NCBI RefSeq assembly: GCF_003583405.1
Contig: NZ_QXEC01000004.1
Coordinates: 1 to 64,000, forward strand
Direction of reading: 5' to 3'
Origin: Micromonospora radicis
Lineage (GTDB): Bacteria; Actinomycetota; Actinomycetes; Mycobacteriales; Micromonosporaceae
DNA length: 64,000 nt
The position numbers were made by a program, and so were the translations under genes. How positions within the stretch are numbered: position 1 is the first letter of the stretch; each line of letters starts with the position of its first letter. Of the stretch, positions 58,405-64,000 are shown piece after piece. The notes below the pieces were generated by a model. The model saw only the letters and a program-made list of their open reading frames with translations. It was not told the origin of the DNA and did no database searches.

Positions 58405-59748
58405 GTGCGCCTGTCTGACCTGCGCGGACGTACCGTCGCCGTCTGGGGTGCCGGCCGGGAGGGCCGGGCCGCGGTGACCGCGATCGCCGCCCACGGCCCG
58501 GCCGACCTGGTCGCCGTGGACGACAGCGCCAACTTCCTCACGCTGCCCTGGGAAGGGCCACTGGCTGCCGCCGCGCCGCTGGTCACCGGCGAGGAGGGCT
58601 TCGCCCGGCTGGCCGCCGCCGACGTGGTGGTCCGCTCGCCGGGTGTGCCGCAGACCCACCCCTGGCTGGTGGAGCTGCGCCGCCGCGGGGCCACCGTCAC
58701 CCAGGGCACCGCGCTGTGGATGGCCGACCACGGTGCGCGCACCGTCGGGGTCACCGGCAGCAAGGGCAAGAGCACCACGTCCAGCCTGATCAGCCACCTG
58801 CTGACCGCCGTGGGCCGGCCGAACGTCTTCGGCGGCAACATCGGCGTACCGACGCTGGACCTGCCGGAAGCCGAGCTGTACGTGCTGGAGCTGTCCAGCT
58901 ACCAGTGCAGCGACCTGACCGACTCACCCCGGATCGCGGTGGTCACCTCCCTGTTCCCCGAGCACCTCGACGCGCACGGCGGGGAGCGGGAGTACTACCG
59001 GGACAAGCTCAACCTGCTGGCGTACGGGCCGAACACCGTGGTGGTCAACGGTGGCGACCCCCGGCTGCTCGTCGAGTTGGGTGACCGGGCGGCGGTCCGT
59101 GCCGGCACCGCGGACTCGGTGAACGTGGCCGGCGGACCGGACGGTACGCCCTGGTTCCACCGCGTCGACCGGCCGCTGTTCCCGCGGGCGGTGCTACCGC
59201 TGGTCGGTCGGCACAACGAGGGCAACCTCTGCGTGGCCCTGGCGGTGCTCGACGCGCTGGGAGTGGACCTGGTCGACAGCAAGGACACCCTGGCCGTGGC
59301 GGTGGCCGAGTTCCAGGGGCTGGCGCACCGGCTGACCGAGATCGTCGACCCGTCCGGCCTGACCTTCGTCGACGACACCCTCGCCACCAGCCCGTACGCG
59401 GCCATCCACGCCATCGACGCGTACGACGGGCGGCCGCTGACCGTGATCGTCGGCGGCAACGACCGGGGCGTGGACTACAGCCCGCTGCGGGAGCACCTGG
59501 CCGAGCGGGAGTTGACGGTCATCGGCATCCCGGACAGCGGCCCCCGGATCATCGAGGCGCTCGACGGCCTGCCGAAGGTGCGTACCGAACTGGTCGACGA
59601 CCTGACCGACGCGGTCCGGCTGGCCCGTCAGCTCACCCCCGCCGGTGGCGTCGTCCTGCTCTCCCCGGCCGCCCCCAGCTACGGCCGCTTCCGCAACTTC
59701 GAACACCGCTCCGAAGTCTTCGCCCAAGCCATCCGCACCACCCCCTAA
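58405..59748 (+). CDS. murD2: UDP-MurNAc-L-Ala--L-glutamate ligase
   Basis: The protein has 447 residues. The Mur ligase ATP loop GVTGSKGKST (115-124) and ELSSYQCSDL (about 175) match MurD-type enzymes; NFLTLPWEGP and HNEGNLCVA are also present. In the MurD2/MurL route this ligase adds L-Glu rather than D-Glu to UDP-MurNAc-L-Ala. GAGGAGAAGCT lies directly before the GTG. It is divergent from murL across 89 bp, so joint regulation is likely. The canonical D-Glu-adding MurD is normally in the division cluster, which is not in this window. Confidence 0.85.
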   Translation: MRLSDLRGRTVAVWGAGREGRAAVTAIAAHGPADLVAVDDSANFLTLPWEGPLAAAAPLVTGEEGFARLAAADVVVRSPGVPQTHPWLVELRRRGATVTQGTALWMADHGARTVGVTGSKGKSTTSSLISHLLTAVGRPNVFGGNIGVPTLDLPEAELYVLELSSYQCSDLTDSPRIAVVTSLFPEHLDAHGGEREYYRDKLNLLAYGPNTVVVNGGDPRLLVELGDRAAVRAGTADSVNVAGGPDGTPWFHRVDRPLFPRAVLPLVGRHNEGNLCVALAVLDALGVDLVDSKDTLAVAVAEFQGLAHRLTEIVDPSGLTFVDDTLATSPYAAIHAIDAYDGRPLTVIVGGNDRGVDYSPLREHLAERELTVIGIPDSGPRIIEALDGLPKVRTELVDDLTDAVRLARQLTPAGGVVLLSPAAPSYGRFRNFEHRSEVFAQAIRTTP

Positions 59749-59802
59749 CCCCACCCCCACCCCCACCCCCCGGCGCCCGCCCCGCCCGCCCCGCCCGCCC
59801 CC

Positions 59803-59850
59803 GTCAATGCCCCCGTCAATGCCCCCGTCAATGCCCCCGTCAATGCCCCG
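59803..59850. repeat. 12-bp tandem repeat, four units
   Basis: GTCAATGCCCCC is repeated at 59803, 59815, 59827 and 59839, ending at the left arm of the palindromic element. Similar C-rich sequence precedes it from the murD2 stop. Confidence 0.85.
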
Positions 59851-59912
59851 TCGATCATGAGGTTGGCGGCAGCGAATCCGGACAAAATCCGCCGCTAACC
59901 TCATGATCGACG
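59849..59912. repeat. Palindromic element class D, copy 3
   Basis: Arms 59849-59870 and 59891-59912 match at 21 of 22 positions (outer arm CGTCGATCATGAGGTTGGCG), with a 20-base loop. It sits between convergent genes, 100 bases after the murD2 stop and 57 bases before the next stop; G-rich repeated sequence fills that gap. Confidence 0.9.
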
Positions 59913-59969
59913 GGGTATCGGCGGGGGTATCGACGGGGGCATCGGTGGGGGCGGGGGCGGGGGTGGGGG

Positions 59970-61052
59970 CTATCGGAGGGTGGTGTGGAGGGTGCGGAGG
60001 GAGCGGATGGCGGAGCGGATCTCCTGGAGGTAGCGGCCGGGGGTGAGGGTGGGTTCGGGCAGCCGGGTCAGGTCCGGCAGGGTGGGATCGACGCCGACCG
60101 TGTCGATCTCGCAGCCGTACGGCACGGCCAGGGTGCGCAGCGCGTCGCAGTGCTGGAACGGCACGTAGATCGGCGCGGTGACCAGCAGCACCTCGTCGTG
60201 GCGGGCGAGTTGGGCGTGCTCGGCCCAGAAGCGTTGGGTGTCGGCGGTGTGGGCGCGTCGGCGTTGCGGCTCGCTCGACGGGGCGGCCAGCACCCGCACC
60301 GGCGGCGTACCGGTGGGTCGGTAGGTCCGCGACGACCAGGAGTGGTGCGGGTGGCCGGCGTCGAGGCCGTCGTCGGCCTCCGGCGCGGGCGCCGCGAACG
60401 TGCGACGTACCGCCGCGTCCAGCACGTCGACCTCGGTGTCGCAGCCGGTCACCCCGGCGGCGGCGAGTGTGCGTCGCTCCGCGCCGGACAGCGGCCGGAA
60501 GCTGCCCAGCACCGCCACCTCGCCGGTCACCTCGACACCGGTACGCAGCAGGTGCGCGGCGTACGCCACCCGGCGCAGGCAGGCGTGTGCCAGGCCGCCC
60601 AGCACCACCAGGTGTGCGTACCGGGTCTGCGCCGGTGGCCGGGCGCGGACCAGGCCGAGCGCGTCCGCCGCGGCGTGCACCAGGTCGACGGTCGCCGGGT
60701 CGAGGTCGGGCTCGCGGGCCTCGGGGCGCTCCCGGCCGGCCCGGAAGTCCCAGCACCCGGCGGAGAAGTCGTCCAGCCCGGCGAGGACCGCGCCGAGGTC
60801 GCCGGCCGGCCACCGGCCGCCGAAGCGGGCCACCAACTCGCGCAGTGCGGCGCTGCCGACCCAGCCGGCCAGGCCGTCCACGCGCACGCCGTCGCCGTCC
60901 GGCGTGGCGCTCGGCAGCGGCACGCCGGGGGGAGGGTCCGGTTGCGGCGCGGCCGGGTGGGGGGTCGGCGGCACGCCGGGGTGGGAGGTCGGTGGGAGCG
61001 CGGTGGCCGGCGGCTCGGCGTCCCCGGCGGGTGGGTGGGGACGCTTCGGCAC
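59970..61052 (-). CDS. Conserved protein of unknown function
   Basis: The protein has 360 residues. The first 70 are Pro/Ala-rich and disordered. The rest contains a Rossmann-like region (YAHLVVLGGLAHACLRRVAY, VEVTGEVAVLGSFRPLSG) and a C-terminal part with EVLLVTAPIYVPFQHCDALR and YGCEIDTVGVDP. The alternation of VLGG and VLGSFRPL resembles DUF218-like proteins, but I do not consider that established. TACGAT lies 7 nt before the GTG, indicating a leaderless transcript. It ends near a palindromic element. Function unknown. Confidence 0.7.
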   Translation of the reverse strand: MPKRPHPPAGDAEPPATALPPTSHPGVPPTPHPAAPQPDPPPGVPLPSATPDGDGVRVDGLAGWVGSAALRELVARFGGRWPAGDLGAVLAGLDDFSAGCWDFRAGRERPEAREPDLDPATVDLVHAAADALGLVRARPPAQTRYAHLVVLGGLAHACLRRVAYAAHLLRTGVEVTGEVAVLGSFRPLSGAERRTLAAAGVTGCDTEVDVLDAAVRRTFAAPAPEADDGLDAGHPHHSWSSRTYRPTGTPPVRVLAAPSSEPQRRRAHTADTQRFWAEHAQLARHDEVLLVTAPIYVPFQHCDALRTLAVPYGCEIDTVGVDPTLPDLTRLPEPTLTPGRYLQEIRSAIRSLRTLHTTLR

Positions 61053-61297
61053 GGGTCGGATCGTACCGGCCACCGGCCCGGCTCGGGTGGTATCGGCGTT
61101 GCGTCGTCCGTGCGGCAACGGAAAACGCAGGTCAAGCGCGTACCGCCGGGCCGGAAGCGTGGTCGGAGGGCGGCCAGGCGACGGAAAGCGTTGACGTTCT
61201 GTCAGGCGGTCCGGGCCGTCGCGCGACACGTTGACTCTTGTCCGGGCAACGACGGTGATGAAAGCGTGCGGTTACCGCGAACCGAAAGGGTGCGACG

Positions 61298-62605
61298 ATG
61301 ACCTCCGACGACCTGCTGGCCCGGCATCGGGCCGTGCTCCCGTCCTGGCTGATGCTCTACTACGCCGAGCCGATCGAACTCGTCTCCGGCGAAGGCCGTC
61401 GGGTCACCGACGCCCAGGGGCGCACCTACCTCGACTTCTTCGGTGGGGTGTTGACCAACTCGCTGGGCTACGACATCCCCGAGGTACGGGAGGCGCTGCA
61501 CCGGCAGCTGGCCACCGGCATCGTGCACACCTCGACGCTCTACCTGATCCGTCAGCAGGTGGAACTGGCCGAGAAGATCGCCCGGGTCTCCGGCATCCCG
61601 GACGCGCGGGTCTTCTTCACCAACTCCGGCACCGAGGCCAACGAGGCCGCCCTGCTGATGGCCACCAACCACCGCCGCTCCCACCAGATTCTCGCGGTAC
61701 GCAACAGCTACCACGGTCGGACGTACGCCACGATGGGCGCCACCGGCATCCGGGGCTGGTCGGCCAGCCCGCTGAATCCGTTGCAGGTGGCCTGGCTGCA
61801 CTCCGGTGAGCGGCTGCGCGGGCTGCTGGCCCGGCTGCCGGAGGCCGACCGGATCGACGCGGCGGTGGAGGACCTGCGGGAGGTCCTCGCCACCCAGACC
61901 AGCGGGGACGTGGCCTGCCTGATCGCCGAGCCGATCCAGGGCGTCGGCGGCTTCGTGCACGGCCCCGACGGCCTCTTCGCGGCCTGGAAGAAGGTCCTCG
62001 ACGAACACGGCATCCTGTTCATCTCCGACGAGATCCAGACCGGCTGGGGGCGTACCGGCGAGCACTTCTGGGGCTACCAGGCGCACGACGCCACCCCGGA
62101 CCTGCTCACCTTCGCCAAGGGCATCGGCAACGGGCTGGCGCTGGCCGGGGTGGTCGGCCGGGCCGAGGTGATGGAGTCGGTGCCGGGCATCAGCTTCTCC
62201 ACCTTCGGCGGCAACCCGCTCTCCACCGCCGCCGGCAACGCGGTGCTGGACTATCTGCTCGACCACGACCTACAGGCCAACGCCGCGCGGGTCGGGGCGA
62301 TCCTCGGCGACGGCCTGCGCGCGGCCGTGGCCGACCTGGACCGGGTCGGCGAGGTCCGCGGCAAGGGTCTGATGCTCGGCGTCGAGTTCGTCCACCCGGG
62401 CACCGGCGAGCCGGACCCGGGGCTGACCCTGCGGGTCTTCGAGGCGTGCAGGGAGCGCGGGCTGTTGACCGGCAAGGGTGGGCTCTACGGCAACGTGCTG
62501 CGGATGGGTCCGCCGTTGACGCTCACCGAGCAGGAGGCCCACGAGGGCCTGGCCATCCTGGTCGACGCGATCCGTTCGCAGGCCACCGAGGAGTCGGCCA
62601 GATGA
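61298..62605 (+). CDS. Class III PLP-dependent aminotransferase
   Basis: The protein has 435 residues. FTNSGTEANEAALLMA and SYHGRTYATMGATG bind PLP phosphate and carbonyls, ISDEIQTGWGR carries the pyridine-binding Asp, and Lys274 in TFAKGIGNG forms the Schiff base. It is closest in pattern to alanine-glyoxylate/beta-alanine-pyruvate type enzymes. AAAGGGTG precedes the ATG. The stop overlaps the start of the aldehyde dehydrogenase gene (ATGA), so the two act in one pathway, probably degradation of beta-alanine or a beta-amino acid to its semialdehyde. Confidence 0.9.
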   Translation: MTSDDLLARHRAVLPSWLMLYYAEPIELVSGEGRRVTDAQGRTYLDFFGGVLTNSLGYDIPEVREALHRQLATGIVHTSTLYLIRQQVELAEKIARVSGIPDARVFFTNSGTEANEAALLMATNHRRSHQILAVRNSYHGRTYATMGATGIRGWSASPLNPLQVAWLHSGERLRGLLARLPEADRIDAAVEDLREVLATQTSGDVACLIAEPIQGVGGFVHGPDGLFAAWKKVLDEHGILFISDEIQTGWGRTGEHFWGYQAHDATPDLLTFAKGIGNGLALAGVVGRAEVMESVPGISFSTFGGNPLSTAAGNAVLDYLLDHDLQANAARVGAILGDGLRAAVADLDRVGEVRGKGLMLGVEFVHPGTGEPDPGLTLRVFEACRERGLLTGKGGLYGNVLRMGPPLTLTEQEAHEGLAILVDAIRSQATEESAR

Positions 62606-64000
62606 GCGTGATCGGGCACTTCGTCGACGGCCGGCGTACCGGCGGTAGCTCTGGTCGGCGTGGCGAGGTCTTCGACCCGGCCACCGGCCGGCGTACCGGG
62701 GAGGTGGAGCTGGCCTCCGCCGCGGACGTGGCAGCCGCGGTCGCCGCGGCCGAGCGGGCGGCCCGGGCCTGGCGGGACGCGTCGCTGGCGAAGCGGACGG
62801 CGGTGCTGTTCGCCTTCCGTGAGCTGGTCCACGCCCGGCGTGACCAGCTCGCCGAGGTGATCACCGCCGAGCACGGCAAGGTGCTCGCGGACGCCGCCGG
62901 GGAGGTGCAACGCGGGCTCGAGGTGATCGAGTACGCCTGCGGCATCCCGGTGGCGCTGCGCGGTGGCTTCAGCGAGAACGTCTCCACCGAGGTCGACTCG
63001 TACAGCCTGCGGCAGCCGCTCGGGGTGGTCGCGGTGATCAGCCCGTTCAACTTCCCGGTCATGGTGCCGCTGTGGTTCGTGCCGGTGGCGGTCGCCGCCG
63101 GCAACGCGGTGGTGCTCAAGCCGAGCGAGAAGGACCCGAGCGCGGCGCTGCTGCTGGCCGAGTGGTTCGTCGAGGCCGGCCTGCCCGCCGGGGTGCTGAA
63201 CGTGGTCAACGGCGACAAGGAGGCGGTCGACGCGCTGCTGGAGCATCCGGCGGTCAGGGCGGTGTCGTTCGTCGGCTCCACCCCGGTCGCCCGGTACGTC
63301 TACCAGCGCGGCACGGCCACCGGTAAGCGGGTCCAGGCGCTCGGCGGGGCGAAGAACCACATGGTGGTGCTGCCCGACGCCGACCTGGACCTGGCCGCCG
63401 ACGCGGCGGTCAACGCCGGGTTCGGATCGGCGGGCGAGCGGTGCATGGCGATCTCCGCGCTGGTGGCGGTGGAGCCGGTCGCCGACGAACTGGTGGCGCG
63501 CATCGCGCGGCGGATGGCCGGCCTGCGTACCGGTGACGGTCGGCGCGGCTGTGACATGGGTCCGCTGGTCACCGCCGCGCACGCCGCCCGGGTGCGGTCG
63601 TACGTCGACGCGGGGGTGGCCGCCGGTGCGGTGCCGGTGGTCGACGGGCGCGACGTCGAACCCGACGGCGAGCCGGACGGGTTCTGGCTCGGCCCGACCC
63701 TGTTCGACCGGGTCACCACCGACATGTCGATCTACACGGACGAGATCTTCGGGCCGGTGCTGTCGGTGTTGCGGGTCGACTCGTACGACGAGGCCGTGGC
63801 CCTGGTCAACGCCAGCCCGTACGGCAACGGCACGGCGATCTTCACCAACGACGGCGGGGCGGCCCGGCGTTTCCAACACGAGGTGGAGGTCGGCATGGTC
63901 GGCATCAACGTGCCGATCCCGGTCCCGATGGCCTACTACTCGTTCGGCGGCTGGAAGTCGTCGCTCTTCGGTGACCTGCACGCGCACGGTGCCGACGGCG
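62602..64000 (+). CDS. mmsA: CoA-acylating (methyl)malonate-semialdehyde dehydrogenase, partial
   Basis: The reading frame continues to the window edge (466 codons seen; family length about 500). Conserved motifs: SPFNFPVMVPLW, LKPSEKDPSAA, FVGSTPVARYVY, the MmsA-type QALGGAKNHMVV in place of the usual ELGGK, and the catalytic Cys281 in GERCMAISAL. It oxidises malonate or methylmalonate semialdehyde to acetyl- or propionyl-CoA. It overlaps the aminotransferase stop by ATGA, suggesting a two-step route from beta-alanine or beta-aminoisobutyrate. The C-terminus lies beyond the window. Confidence 0.92.
   Translation, partial: MSVIGHFVDGRRTGGSSGRRGEVFDPATGRRTGEVELASAADVAAAVAAAERAARAWRDASLAKRTAVLFAFRELVHARRDQLAEVITAEHGKVLADAAGEVQRGLEVIEYACGIPVALRGGFSENVSTEVDSYSLRQPLGVVAVISPFNFPVMVPLWFVPVAVAAGNAVVLKPSEKDPSAALLLAEWFVEAGLPAGVLNVVNGDKEAVDALLEHPAVRAVSFVGSTPVARYVYQRGTATGKRVQALGGAKNHMVVLPDADLDLAADAAVNAGFGSAGERCMAISALVAVEPVADELVARIARRMAGLRTGDGRRGCDMGPLVTAAHAARVRSYVDAGVAAGAVPVVDGRDVEPDGEPDGFWLGPTLFDRVTTDMSIYTDEIFGPVLSVLRVDSYDEAVALVNASPYGNGTAIFTNDGGAARRFQHEVEVGMVGINVPIPVPMAYYSFGGWKSSLFGDLHAHGADG

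Overview
The window is about 72% G+C by eye, uses many GTG starts, keeps long open frames on both strands, and has actinobacterial gene content. Together with the gene families present (an InhA-type enoyl-ACP reductase beside FabG and ferrochelatase, DUF3097, a MurD2/MurL pair, several CBM2-tailed secreted enzymes) it looks like a chromosome segment of a Micromonosporaceae actinomycete, probably Micromonospora or a close relative. I see no rRNA, tRNA, CRISPR array, insertion sequence, prophage or secondary-metabolite cluster. The last gene runs off the right edge.

Layout. (1) 0.5-5.4 kb: a beta-helix protein, a divergent pair of probably leaderless genes, an NTF2-like protein and two paralogous membrane-anchored proteins with CBM2-like ectodomains. 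(2) 5.5-25 kb: carbohydrate-active and surface functions: a two-headed secreted amylopullulanase, a secreted GH95 fucosidase-type enzyme, two large paralogous beta-helix surface proteins with a shared upstream module, a Xaa-Pro aminopeptidase, AsnB, a CBM2-tailed AA10 lytic polysaccharide monooxygenase and a PfkB sugar kinase. (3) 25-31 kb: an MBL hydrolase/thioesterase pair, a PAP2 membrane protein, a roughly 1 kb gene-free stretch with a 16-bp minisatellite, and a three-gene operon of PH-domain membrane proteins. (4) 31-45 kb: conserved actinobacterial core: moxR, DUF58, VWA, then fabG-fabI-hemH, and further on nfeD-SPFH. This is the order of the mycobacterial moxR1 / mabA-inhA-hemZ / Rv1487-Rv1488 region, with five genes inserted between hemH and nfeD. 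(5) 45-54 kb: a class A penicillin-binding protein, a pyruvate-oxidase-like ThDP enzyme, an AraC regulator with a monooxygenase, and a CBM2-tailed esterase. (6) 54-64 kb: an rRNA methyltransferase, a PucR regulator, the divergent murL/murD2 pair, a hypothetical gene, and a class III aminotransferase coupled to an MmsA-type aldehyde dehydrogenase.

Functional themes. MurD2 and MurL predict that D-glutamate enters peptidoglycan by ligating L-Glu to UDP-MurNAc-L-Ala and epimerising it on the nucleotide precursor, rather than by free D-Glu from a racemase. The class A PBP and AsnB are other genes that could touch the cell wall. Secreted enzymes attack starch, fucosylated glycans, chitin or cellulose and ester-linked plant polymers. 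The terminal pair fits beta-alanine or beta-amino-acid degradation to an acyl-CoA.

The noncoding DNA is the least ordinary part. About eleven genes have a TANNNT box 5-8 nt before the start codon and no ribosome binding site, so they look leaderless; one such pair is divergent with overlapping -10 boxes. Three copies of one palindromic element sit between convergent genes, and one copy supplies the murL stop codon. Short tandem duplications repeatedly occur at gene 3' ends, three of them including the stop-codon region. The two beta-helix genes share a three-block regulatory module.
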